Shown here piece after piece: positions 7,363 through 14,892 of a DNA stretch of 22,383 bases. Source of the DNA: S010-25 sp964466455 (GTDB lineage Bacteria; Pseudomonadota; Gammaproteobacteria; SZUA-229); NCBI GenBank assembly GCA_964466455.1, contig CAYXNL010000039.1, positions 1 to 22,383 of the forward strand. Reading direction: 5' to 3'. Each line of letters starts with the position of its first letter. The first letter of the stretch is position 1. The translations under genes and the position numbers were made by a program. The notes beneath the pieces were generated by a model, which saw only the letters and a program-made list of their open reading frames with translations, searched no databases and had not been told where the DNA came from.

Positions 7363-8706
7363 ATGAGCGAACATCATCTTACCCATACACGTTTTTCAGA
7401 ATTTAATCTTCAACCAGAATTACTCGCGGGATTAAACGAGGCTGGATTTGAATTTTGCACCCCGATTCAGGCTGAAAGTATCCCGGTTGCTCTCACTGGA
7501 AAAGACGTTGCCGGTGAAGCGCAAACCGGAACAGGTAAAACAGCAGCTTTTATGGTTGCCTGTATCCAGCACCTGCTTACCTCCCCGCCGCTGGACAATC
7601 GGCAGCTTAATCAACCTCGCTCCTTAATTCTGGCACCAACACGTGAGTTAGCCATCCAGATCCACAAAGACAGTGTCGCCATGGGCAAACACACATCCGT
7701 CACCTTTGGTCTTGCCTATGGAGGCACTGGCTACGAACAGCAACGTCAGCAACTTATAGACGGTGTGGATATTCTAATTGGCACGCCGGGGCGGATTATT
7801 GATTACTATAAACAACGAGTCTTTAATTTAAAAGCCATCGACGTACTGATTATTGATGAGGCTGACAGGATGTTTGACCTTGGGTTTATTAATGACATCC
7901 GCTATCTGATTCGTGGCTGCCCGCCACCGGATAAGCGTCTGAACCTGCTGTTTTCTGCCACCCTGTCTCATCGTGTCGCCGAGCTGGCCTATGACCATAT
8001 GAATAACCCACTGGAAGTTCGTATCGTCACTGAACATAAGACAGTGGATAAAATCCACCAGTCTATCTATTACCCGTCAAATAATGAAAAAATCCCATTA
8101 CTACTCGGCCTGATGCAAAAGTTGCAACCAGCTCGCAGTATTATTTTTATTAACACAAAACGTACGGCTGAGAATGTCTCCGCCTGGCTGGAGGGTAATG
8201 GTTATCAATCTGCCCTGCTCTCCGGCGATGTCCCGCAGAAAAAACGTCAGACACTGTTAAAACGTTTTCAGGATGGTGGTTATCATATACTGGTCGCCAC
8301 AGACGTTGCTGCGCGTGGTTTACATATCCCTGAGGTCAGCCATGTATTTAACTTTGACCTGCCACAAAGCGGAGAAGATTATGTGCATCGTATCGGTCGT
8401 ACCGGTCGTGCCGGTGCCAGTGGTATTGCAATCAGTTTCGCCTGCGAAGATTACGCCCACTACATTATGGACATCGAGGAATATATCGGCCAGAAAATAG
8501 ACAACCAGCCGGTAACCACCGAATTACTGGTAAAACCCAAACCAGCTGCCAAACGCCAACGATACCCACGCCCTGGGCAATCACAACATAAACATGGACA
8601 TACTGGGGGCCAACAACATACAAGGAACAACCGGGAATACAGTCATAGTTCATCACATAGCAAGAGCCGTAGTCGAACTCACCATAGTAAAAATCAGAGT
8701 AAATAA
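7363..8706 (+). CDS. rhlB: DEAD-box ATP-dependent RNA helicase RhlB
   Basis: RNA-unwinding helicase; in E. coli it works with RNase E in the degradosome. Motifs in order: Q motif (GFEFCTPIQ, residues 28-36), motif I AQTGTGKT 53-60, PTRELA 92-97, TPGR 141-144, DEAD 165-168, SAT 198-200 and HRIGRTGRA 342-350. The assignment to RhlB rather than another DEAD helicase rests on the divergent trxA-rho neighbourhood and the overall sequence. At 447 residues it is longer than E. coli RhlB (421) because of a basic, His/Ser/Arg-rich, low-complexity tail from about residue 395, likely disordered and RNA-binding. The stop codon lies inside a 15-base tandem duplication. Confidence 0.95.
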   Translation: MSEHHLTHTRFSEFNLQPELLAGLNEAGFEFCTPIQAESIPVALTGKDVAGEAQTGTGKTAAFMVACIQHLLTSPPLDNRQLNQPRSLILAPTRELAIQIHKDSVAMGKHTSVTFGLAYGGTGYEQQRQQLIDGVDILIGTPGRIIDYYKQRVFNLKAIDVLIIDEADRMFDLGFINDIRYLIRGCPPPDKRLNLLFSATLSHRVAELAYDHMNNPLEVRIVTEHKTVDKIHQSIYYPSNNEKIPLLLGLMQKLQPARSIIFINTKRTAENVSAWLEGNGYQSALLSGDVPQKKRQTLLKRFQDGGYHILVATDVAARGLHIPEVSHVFNFDLPQSGEDYVHRIGRTGRAGASGIAISFACEDYAHYIMDIEEYIGQKIDNQPVTTELLVKPKPAAKRQRYPRPGQSQHKHGHTGGQQHTRNNREYSHSSSHSKSRSRTHHSKNQSK

Positions 8707-8723
8707 AGTCAGGGTAAATAACG
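8694..8723. repeat. 15-base tandem duplication over the rhlB stop
   Basis: TCAGAGTAAATAAAG (8694-8708) and TCAGGGTAAATAACG (8709-8723) match at 13 of 15 bases. The first copy contains the rhlB stop codon TAA at 8704-8706. Confidence 0.85.
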
Positions 8724-8739
8724 GTTCACATTCACCCTG
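8710..8739. terminator. Hairpin between convergent rhlB and purK
   Basis: CAGGGT pairs with ACCCTG and, after one A/C mismatch, AAT pairs with ATT, leaving a 10-base loop. It sits in the 34-base gap between two convergent genes. No T-run follows on either strand, so it may shield or separate transcripts rather than act as a classic intrinsic terminator. Confidence 0.4.
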
Positions 8740-8740
8740 C

Positions 8741-9886
8741 CTACCCATTTTGACTAACCGGCGAACTCAGTGCTTCAAATACCTGTTTAGCCGTTTTAAT
8801 CGCCGATTCAATATCTGCATTCAGCACATTGAAATGCCCCATTTTCCGTCCCGCGCGGGCATGTTTCTTACCGTAAAGATGCAGCTTTATTTCACTATGC
8901 TGCAAAATAACCCGCCACTGCGGTGGCCACAACTCTCCCAGCATATTGACCATTACTACCGGCGACAGTAATTGTGTACTACCAGGCGGCAGTCCACAGA
9001 TCATTCTGACCTGCTGTTCAAACTGTGATGTAACACAGGCATCTTTGGTATAGTGTCCACTGTTATGAGGGCGGGGTGCCATTTCATTAAAATACAGCCT
9101 GCTCTCATTATCAACGAAATACTCCACCGCCAGTACACCGATATAGTCAAGTGCATCAGCCAGTTGAAAGGCTAACTTCTGTGCCTGACGGGTAATCGGC
9201 TCATCGACTCGTGCCGGGACGATACCAACATGTAAGATGCCATTTTTATGCTGATTTTCTGAAACCGGGAAACACTGTTTTTCCCCTTTATGGTTTCTTG
9301 CCACAATAGCAGAAATTTCACAGCGTAACTGAATCTGCTGCTCCAGCACGCAGGCAACATTATTTAGTGAATGAAAAGCCTGCAACAATTCTTCTGTACG
9401 CTCCACCAGTACCTGACCTTTGCCGTCATAACCCAGTCGATTACTTTTTAATATTGCAGGAAAGGCCACCGCCTCCTGCGCCAGCACACAGTCTGCTTCT
9501 GTCTGTATAACAAAATAGGGAACCGGACTTAACCCGGCCTGCTGCGCAAACTGCTTTTCAATATGCCGATCCTGTGCAATTTCAAGAATATCAGCAGAGG
9601 GATAAACTGGTGTTGTCCGGGCAATAAAACGAAGACTATCCGCGGGAATATTCTCGAACTCTGTAGTGATTACCTGACACTGTTCTGCCATTTTGGTAAG
9701 TGCAGAATGATCCTGATAATCGGCCTGTAGATGGATGTCTGCAATGTGCCCGGCCGGACTGTTTTTATCTGGATCCATTACCAGTGTACGATATCCCATG
9801 GAACGGGCAGCCACACAGAACATACGACCCAACTGACCACCCCCTAAAACACCAAGTGTTGCACCAGGTAGTATTTCGGTATTCAT
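8741..9886 (-). CDS. purK: N5-carboxyaminoimidazole ribonucleotide synthase
   Basis: ATP-grasp enzyme of purine synthesis that makes N5-carboxy-AIR from AIR, ATP and bicarbonate; PurE then rearranges the product. GGGQLGRM (residues 15-22) is the N-terminal glycine loop typical of PurK. Further motifs are KSNRLGYDGKGQ in the ATP-grasp domain, VLEQQI and FNEMAPRPHNSGHYT near the ATP and metal site. At 381 residues it is slightly longer than E. coli PurK (355). It starts at ATG 9886, 66 bases behind the purE stop, so the two probably form a purE-purK operon. It is convergent with rhlB. Confidence 0.97.
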   Translation of the reverse strand: MNTEILPGATLGVLGGGQLGRMFCVAARSMGYRTLVMDPDKNSPAGHIADIHLQADYQDHSALTKMAEQCQVITTEFENIPADSLRFIARTTPVYPSADILEIAQDRHIEKQFAQQAGLSPVPYFVIQTEADCVLAQEAVAFPAILKSNRLGYDGKGQVLVERTEELLQAFHSLNNVACVLEQQIQLRCEISAIVARNHKGEKQCFPVSENQHKNGILHVGIVPARVDEPITRQAQKLAFQLADALDYIGVLAVEYFVDNESRLYFNEMAPRPHNSGHYTKDACVTSQFEQQVRMICGLPPGSTQLLSPVVMVNMLGELWPPQWRVILQHSEIKLHLYGKKHARAGRKMGHFNVLNADIESAIKTAKQVFEALSSPVSQNG

Positions 9887-9932
9887 GATAGAACAATTGA
9901 TAAGAGAATTAACCGGACTGAACCTTGTTTAC

Positions 9933-9960
9933 TGACCATTATTCGCTAACCATTATTCTG
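9933..9960. repeat. 14-base duplication at the purE stop
   Basis: TGACCATTATTCGC (9933-9946) and TAACCATTATTCTG (9947-9960) match at 11 of 14 bases. The second copy contains the purE stop codon (TTA at 9953-9955 on the plus strand). Confidence 0.7.
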
Positions 9961-10456
9961 TGGGAGGTAGTGTCATAGCCAGCACACACTGTTGCTGTTG
10001 CGCCCTGAATTTATCCAGTTTTTGCGCCAGTTCCCGATCTCCGGTTGCAAGCAGAGCAACCGCATACAGACCCGCATTGGCCGCACCGGCTTCACCTACT
10101 GCAAAGGTCGCCACCGGGACACCTTTTGGCATCTGCACAATAGATAATAATGAATCCATCCCTTTCATGTATTTTGATGGTACCGGCACACCCAGTATGG
10201 GTAGTGTGGTTTTTGCAGCCAGCATACCGGGTAAATGCGCAGCACCGCCTGCTCCGGCAATAATACAGGCAAGACCACGTTCACGTGCTGACTGTGCGTA
10301 GTCAAATAACAGATCTGGGGTACGATGTGCCGAAACAATTTTTGCTTCGTATGTCACCCCGAAATTTTCCAGTTGCTCAATTGCATATTGCATAATCGGC
10401 CAGTCACTCTGGCTACCCATTACAACACCAACCTTGATACTACTTTTACTAACCAT
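9953..10456 (-). CDS. purE: N5-carboxyaminoimidazole ribonucleotide mutase
   Basis: Converts N5-carboxy-AIR to 4-carboxy-AIR in purine synthesis. The 167 residues fit class I PurE. GSQSD (residues 14-18) binds the phosphate, SAHRTP (42-47) contains the catalytic-site H45, and GAGGAAHLPGM (68-78) is the conserved glycine loop. The ATG at 10456 was preferred to an upstream TTG at 10492, because the extension is not family-like and would run through the 15-base dyad at 10475-10489. It is the first gene of the purE-purK operon. A candidate promoter and two dyads lie upstream. Confidence 0.96.
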   Translation of the reverse strand: MVSKSSIKVGVVMGSQSDWPIMQYAIEQLENFGVTYEAKIVSAHRTPDLLFDYAQSARERGLACIIAGAGGAAHLPGMLAAKTTLPILGVPVPSKYMKGMDSLLSIVQMPKGVPVATFAVGEAGAANAGLYAVALLATGDRELAQKLDKFRAQQQQCVLAMTLPPTE

Positions 10457-10474
10457 TGATACAATTCCCGGTAA

Positions 10475-10489
10475 CACAAAACTTTTGTG
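10475..10489. promoter_or_regulatory. Perfect 15-base dyad in the purE leader
   Basis: CACAAAACTTTTGTG is a perfect inverted repeat (7+1+7) centred about 26 bases before the purE ATG. It could be an operator or an RNA hairpin near the ribosome site. It only loosely resembles the PurR box of enterobacteria, whose centre is an even CG, so I do not assign it to PurR. Confidence 0.5.
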
Positions 10490-10495
10490 CAACTC

Positions 10496-10536
10496 AATAT
10501 ACTACCCGGTTAAATTAGTACTAATAGAGTACCGGG
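10496..10536 (-). promoter_or_regulatory. Candidate purE promoter inside nested palindromes
   Basis: On the minus strand TTAGTA (10524-10519), a 17-base spacer and TATATT (10501-10496) give a plausible sigma-70 pair, strong at -10 and weak at -35. The -35 lies in a perfect 12-base palindrome ATTAGTACTAAT (10514-10525), enclosed by CCCGGT/ACCGGG arms (10505-10510, 10531-10536). The overlap suggests control of purE, though no regulator can be named. Confidence 0.4.
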
Positions 10537-10649
10537 AGAAAAAACGGTACATTTTATACGAATCACAATGAAATTTCACAGAATCGGAAATAGATTACGC
10601 TGCGCAATGATCAGACCAGGTCTATATTTAACTCTAACTTAGAAAATCT

Positions 10650-11063
10650 TTAGAGCTTTCCCGCTTCACTTAGCAGGCAACTATACAAATTATCCGCAGC
10701 CGGGGTTGATATCTGCGAGCTAGCCTTTCCCTGACTATACCCTACTTTATTTCTATATTTCTCATCCCGGCATCGCATCACTGCTTCCCGGTATTGCTGC
10801 ACCTGTTTCCGGGTTGTCAGGTTGTTGCGTAGTAGACATTGGGTAACACGATCAAGAGTATTACCCGTATCGTAGAATCCGCTCAGCGGTAGCAGCAACT
10901 CAATACTACCCCGTCCCCTGAGGGTAAGGCCGAGCAGGCTGGTCGGTACATTATTTTGTGCGCATTGATAAATATCGTGCCCTGTTACATAACTATCGGC
11001 AAACGCCCATTGGCATAATGCCAACAGCAAAACCATCAAATAGTTATAATTTTTCCTCTTCAA
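10650..11063 (-). CDS. Small secreted or periplasmic protein, unknown
   Basis: 137 residues with a signal peptide (charged start, LMVLLLALCQWAFA, likely cleavage after residue 22). The mature part has Cys at CAQN, QCLL, MRCRDE and SCLL, suggesting two disulfides in the periplasm. I do not recognise a family. The TTG at 11063 is the furthest in-frame start, because a TGA lies 18 bases upstream; ATG 11036 is the alternative and would still leave a short signal sequence. Neither has a well-placed Shine-Dalgarno site. The gene follows a 66-codon gene on the same strand after 34 bases, a possible two-gene unit. Confidence 0.7.
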   Translation of the reverse strand: MKRKNYNYLMVLLLALCQWAFADSYVTGHDIYQCAQNNVPTSLLGLTLRGRGSIELLLPLSGFYDTGNTLDRVTQCLLRNNLTTRKQVQQYREAVMRCRDEKYRNKVGYSQGKASSQISTPAADNLYSCLLSEAGKL

Positions 11064-11097
11064 GATAACGCCATAACGTCAGGAGAGAAAATCATTA

Positions 11098-11298
11098 TCA
11101 GGGAGCCTTTGAATAAATCTCAATATATTCCGTTACTTCCTTACCTGCCAAAACATTCAGCACTCGACGATTTGCCTGCATCCGCCTGTCTGCCCACACA
11201 ACAACCCCATCGCAGTCGCTAAATGGTACCTCTGCGATTTTGTCACATTGACGGCGATCACGTTCTCTCTGCCTGAATTGACCTGTCGGATGGCGCAT
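11098..11298 (-). CDS. Small conserved-looking Arg-rich protein
   Basis: 66 residues, soluble and Arg-rich, with the motif CDGVVVWADRRMQANRRVLN, reminiscent of small gammaproteobacterial proteins with a CDGVxVxxDRRxxxxRR core; this is a memory-based resemblance with no known function. GAGGGG lies about 10 bases before the chosen ATG. A second ATG only 5 bases behind the same site opens another frame (ending at 11157) whose product looks less protein-like, so the frame choice is not certain. It is followed by the secreted-protein gene. Confidence 0.5.
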   Translation of the reverse strand: MRHPTGQFRQRERDRRQCDKIAEVPFSDCDGVVVWADRRMQANRRVLNVLAGKEVTEYIEIYSKAP

Positions 11299-11531
11299 AG
11301 CATTTTCACCCCTCTTGCTTTATATTCTATAGACAACCAGTCAGGCACAAAAATTCTATCAGACGACAAAAATAAAGAACCTGACAAGTTATATCATAAT
11401 ATAAACATATAATAATATGCTACTTCTCTATTTAATTAGAGTTATTGTCCGACAACCGTCCTGAAAAACGCCGGATAAGATTGTGGATTGATTCGCTCTC
11501 ATAATCTATCCTTATTCGCTATCCTTATTCG
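11299..11531. promoter_or_regulatory. A+T-rich gap between psiE and the small gene pair
   Basis: The gap contains CTCTA/TAGAG and TTGTC/GACAA short dyads around 11425-11460 and A+T-rich stretches that may hold the promoter of the minus-strand gene pair. No -35/-10 pair could be chosen with confidence. The 13-base duplication behind psiE lies at its right end. Confidence 0.3.
11506..11531. repeat. Exact 13-base tandem duplication behind psiE
   Basis: CTATCCTTATTCG occurs twice without mismatch (11506-11518, 11519-11531), touching the psiE stop codon at 11532-11534. Confidence 0.95.
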
Positions 11532-11930
11532 TTAGCTGTCTTTTGTATCATTATATGGAAACTTAGTATGACCATATCTAATTGCTAATATAGATATAGC
11601 GATAATGAGTGCAGCACCTGCAAGACCAAGCACTCTTAGTGTGTCCAGGTTCTTCATATCAAGAATCATATATCGTGCTATCGCCACCATAGCAATATAA
11701 AGTGGAACACGGACAGGTAATTGTCCTGTTTTAAGGTATAGACCAACCATCGCTAATACTTCAAGATATATAAAAAGTAACAAAAGATCTGCCAGTGTCA
11801 CTTTCATGGCCATGAACATTTGTATAACTTCAAAACCAATAGCAATTACAGTTGATAAAGCAATAATTAATAAACCTATATCTTCAACTATTACCAGGGC
11901 TTTATAACCAGATTCTTTTAACTTATTCAT
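11532..11930 (-). CDS. psiE: PsiE-family membrane protein
   Basis: Inner-membrane protein of the phosphate-starvation-inducible PsiE family; its biochemical role is unknown. The 132 residues are close to E. coli PsiE (136). Four hydrophobic segments are visible: about 17-37 (LLIIALSTVIAIGFEVI), 44-63 (LADLLLLFIYLEVLAMVGLY), 75-90 (VPLYIAMVAIARYMIL) and 98-117 (VLGLAGAALIIAISILAIRY). The LEVLAMVGLYLKTG and PVRVPLYIAMVAIARYMI stretches are typical of the family. Start ATG 11930 has AGGAAGA about 5 bases upstream. No Pho box was identified. It is flanked downstream by an exact 13-base duplication. Confidence 0.88.
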   Translation of the reverse strand: MNKLKESGYKALVIVEDIGLLIIALSTVIAIGFEVIQMFMAMKVTLADLLLLFIYLEVLAMVGLYLKTGQLPVRVPLYIAMVAIARYMILDMKNLDTLRVLGLAGAALIIAISILAIRYGHTKFPYNDTKDS

Positions 11931-12051
11931 TTATGTCTTCCTGTTTTGATACAGCTAACGTTTAGCATCAGTGGCAAAAAAACAAAAAAGCATCCATGCT
12001 GTATAATTTCCTTACCCACTTCCGGGCCACATTTAGAGGAAATTGTAACAT

Positions 12052-12185
12052 GAGACCTTTGCACGAAAGGCCATTAAATATTGCATGATATGAGATAATA
12101 GCATTTTCAAAAAGACAGAACAAAAATGGCCTGGAAAAACTTAAAACAAATCAGTTTAGCGGATGCCCTGGTCAGTACCCATTAA
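12052..12185 (+). mobile_element. Decayed left end of an IS5-family element
   Basis: GAGACCTTTGCACG at 12052-12065 looks like an IS5-group terminal repeat. After about 60 bases an ORF begins at ATG 12126 with MAWKNLKQISLADALVSTH and stops at TAA 12183-12185. The start closely matches the first residues of IS5-type DDE transposases (MAW-x-x-L-x-QLSLADAL) as I recall them. The rest of the transposase and the other terminal repeat are absent, so it is a truncated relic. Confidence 0.7.
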
Positions 12186-12307
12186 ACACCAGATCTGACA
12201 ATATCTCTTTTATTTACATATCTATTCTAAGAGTTGACAAAATTCGGGTAAACTCGACAGCTATACTATTAAGGCACCTCACTATAACAAACACAGAGAA
12301 ACCGATT

Positions 12308-12496
12308 ATGTCATCAATGCAGGAAATTGAACTAGAACGCCATCATAAAGAACTGGTCAATGACGTAAAAGCACTGGTTGAAAAATACCGCCGCGCCATG
12401 GACTGGGACATCCCCGAAAATGATGAACAGGAAGGTGATAAAATGATTTTTGCTGCTATCCAGAAAGCGCTGGATGCCATAAAACAAAGCAGCTAA
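12308..12496 (+). CDS. Small soluble protein of unknown function
   Basis: 62 residues, mostly charged and helix-forming (ELERHHKELVNDVKALVEKY), then an acidic turn (DIPENDEQEGDKM) and a final helix. I do not recognise a family. AGAGA lies about 8 bases before the ATG. Upstream, a perfect TTGACA (12234-12239) and TATACT (12262-12267) are visible, but the 22-base spacer is too long for an ordinary promoter. The gene ends tail to tail with xfp, the two stops sharing bases 12494-12495. Clean coding composition and a ribosome site support it as real. Confidence 0.6.
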   Translation: MSSMQEIELERHHKELVNDVKALVEKYRRAMDWDIPENDEQEGDKMIFAAIQKALDAIKQSS

Positions 12497-14892
12497 CACA
12501 CGCTATCTTTATCTCGCCAGCACCAGTGTTGAATCTCCGGCATGTCCTGGCCATGCTCGGTAATATACTGCTTATGTTCAATTAGCTTATCGCGCATCAA
12601 CTGCTTCAGATAAGCGCCTTTCGAGCCGGTATTATTCAGTTTATCAACCACATCAATCACCAGATGAAAACGATCCAGATCATTCAGCACCGTCATATCA
12701 AAAGGTGTGGTAGTAGTGCCTTCCTCCTTGTAGCCGCGCACATGCAAGCGGTGATGGTTATGGCGTCGATAAGTGAGACGATGGATTAGCCAGGGATAAC
12801 CGTGAAAGGCGAAAACAATATGGCTGTCGGTAGTAAACAGGCTGTCAAAATCCGCATCACTGAGGCCATGTGGATGTTCTTTTTCCGGTTGCAAGGTCAT
12901 TAGATCGACCACATTAATGAAACGTATTTTTAACTCCGGTATGTGTTCCCGCAGAATTTTTACCGCCGCCAGACTTTCCAGTGTGGGGACATCACCCGCA
13001 CAGGCCATAACAATATCTGTCTGGACACCGGCATCATTACTGGCCCATGCCCAGATACCGATACCGGCATGGCAATGTTTAATCGCCGCATCCATATCCA
13101 GCCACTGTAATTCAGGCTGCTTGCCGGCAACAATTACATTAATTAAATTGCGGCTATTTAAACAATGGTCGGTAACGCATAAAGTGGTATTGGCATCTGG
13201 TGGCAGATAAACCCGCACAATGTCGGCCTTTTTATTCATCACATGATCGATAAAACCGGGATCCTGATGGGAAAAACCATTATGATCCTGCCGCCATACA
13301 TGGGAGGTGAGCAGAATATTCAGCGAGGCAATGGGGCGCCGCCAGGGAATTTCCCGGCTGACTTTTAACCATTTGGCATGTTGATTAAACATGGAGTCCA
13401 CAATATGAATAAAGGCTTCATAACAGGAGAAAAGACCGTGACGACCCGTTAGTAGATAACCCTCCAGCCAACCCTGACAGGTATGTTCAGACAGAATTTC
13501 CATTACCCGACCATCCGGGGCCAGGTGGTCGTCATAGTCATATGACTGTGCATCCCAGGCGCGGTTGGTGACTTCCAGCAAGGCACCGAGACGATTGGAG
13601 ACGGTTTCATCCGGCCCCATGACGCGGAAGTTCTGCTGTCCGACATTCAGGCTCATGACATCGCGCAGATAATCACCCATGCGCCGGGTAGCTTCGCCGA
13701 TAAGACTGCCGGGCTCGGTAAATTCCAGCGCATAGTGGCGGTAATCCGGTAATTTTAAATCGTGTAATAACAGGCCACCATTGGCATGGGGATTTTTCCC
13801 CATGCGACGGTCTCCCTGCGGTGCTAATGCGGCAACCGATTCAATCAGCCGACCTGTTTCATTAAATAATTCTTCCGCATGATAAGATTTCATCCAGCAT
13901 TCCAGCACCTGAATATGTTCAGGTTTTTCAGCTAGCTGGGCGAAGGGCACCTGATGAGCGCGCCAGTAATCTTCCAGTTTCAGACCATCAACTTCTTTCG
14001 GGCAGGTCCAGCCCTTTGGCGTGCGCAGAATAATCATCGGCCAGCGCGGGCGATGCAGATTATTGTTTTCACGGGCCTGACGCTGGATGTCTTTTATCTC
14101 GTCGATAATTCTGTCCAGAGTGGCGGCCATAGCCTGATGGACGCTGTGGGGATCAGCGCCTTCAATCAGGTAGGGGGTATAACCATAGCCCTGAAACAGA
14201 TCCACCAGTTCTTCGCTGCTGATACGGGCCAGCACGGTTGGATTGGCTATCTTATAACCGTTTAAATGCAAAATGGGCAGCACCGCTCCATCGCGTTGTG
14301 GATTAAGAAATTTATTGGAATGCCAGGCGGTTGCCGCCGGACCAGTTTCCGCTTCACCATCGCCCACCACACAGGTGACGATCAGATCCGGGTTATCAAA
14401 AGCGGCGCCGAAAGCATGACTGAGGGAATAACCCAGCTCACCTCCCTCATGGATGGAGCCGGGAGTTTCCGGTGCCGTATGACTGGGAATACCACCGGGA
14501 AAAGAAAACTGTTTAAACAGGGCTTTCAGACCAGCTTCATCCTGGCTGATATTGGGATAAAGGTCACTGTAACTGCCTTCCAAATAAGTATTAGCGATAA
14601 TACCCGGCGCCCCATGACCCGGCCCGGTGATATAAATCATATTCAGATCATGCTTGCGGATAACCCGGTTGAGGTGGGTATAAATCATATTCAACCCAGG
14701 AGTAGTTCCCCAGTGTCCCAACAGGCGCGGTTTGATATGTTGCAATGTTAATGGTTGCTTGAGTAGAGCGTTATCCAGCAGATAAATTTGCCCAATGGAC
14801 AGGTAATTAGCCGCCCGCCACCATGCATTAATTAAGGCCAGTTCATTATCACTGAGGACTTGTTCATTAATAGTAAAGTTTGATTTAATCAT
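12493..14892 (-). CDS. xfp: Xylulose-5-P/fructose-6-P phosphoketolase
   Basis: Thiamine-diphosphate enzyme that splits xylulose 5-phosphate (and often fructose 6-phosphate) with phosphate into acetyl phosphate and glyceraldehyde 3-phosphate (or erythrose 4-phosphate). The 799 residues are the usual length. GHWGTTPGLN (59-68) and ITGPGHGAP (88-96) are hallmark substrate-site motifs, GDGEAETGP (177-185) is the thiamine-binding region, and SHQDPGF lies in the second domain. ATG 14892 overlaps the ackA stop in an ATGA arrangement, indicating coupled translation. With acetate kinase it turns sugar phosphates into acetate plus ATP without pyruvate decarboxylation. No decayed motif seen. Confidence 0.97.
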   Translation of the reverse strand: MIKSNFTINEQVLSDNELALINAWWRAANYLSIGQIYLLDNALLKQPLTLQHIKPRLLGHWGTTPGLNMIYTHLNRVIRKHDLNMIYITGPGHGAPGIIANTYLEGSYSDLYPNISQDEAGLKALFKQFSFPGGIPSHTAPETPGSIHEGGELGYSLSHAFGAAFDNPDLIVTCVVGDGEAETGPAATAWHSNKFLNPQRDGAVLPILHLNGYKIANPTVLARISSEELVDLFQGYGYTPYLIEGADPHSVHQAMAATLDRIIDEIKDIQRQARENNNLHRPRWPMIILRTPKGWTCPKEVDGLKLEDYWRAHQVPFAQLAEKPEHIQVLECWMKSYHAEELFNETGRLIESVAALAPQGDRRMGKNPHANGGLLLHDLKLPDYRHYALEFTEPGSLIGEATRRMGDYLRDVMSLNVGQQNFRVMGPDETVSNRLGALLEVTNRAWDAQSYDYDDHLAPDGRVMEILSEHTCQGWLEGYLLTGRHGLFSCYEAFIHIVDSMFNQHAKWLKVSREIPWRRPIASLNILLTSHVWRQDHNGFSHQDPGFIDHVMNKKADIVRVYLPPDANTTLCVTDHCLNSRNLINVIVAGKQPELQWLDMDAAIKHCHAGIGIWAWASNDAGVQTDIVMACAGDVPTLESLAAVKILREHIPELKIRFINVVDLMTLQPEKEHPHGLSDADFDSLFTTDSHIVFAFHGYPWLIHRLTYRRHNHHRLHVRGYKEEGTTTTPFDMTVLNDLDRFHLVIDVVDKLNNTGSKGAYLKQLMRDKLIEHKQYITEHGQDMPEIQHWCWRDKDSVC

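Noticed and set aside
10475..10489. PurR operator before purE
   Set aside because: The dyad has an odd centre (single base) and lacks the CG core and flanking pattern of enterobacterial PurR sites.
11157..11387. Alternative minus-strand frame of 76 codons over the 66-codon gene
   Set aside because: A ribosome site fits an internal ATG of this frame, but the product looks random, while the other frame has an ordered Arg-rich motif.
12234..12267. TTGACA and TATACT as the promoter of the 62-codon gene
   Set aside because: A spacer of 22 bases is too long for a standard sigma-70 promoter.
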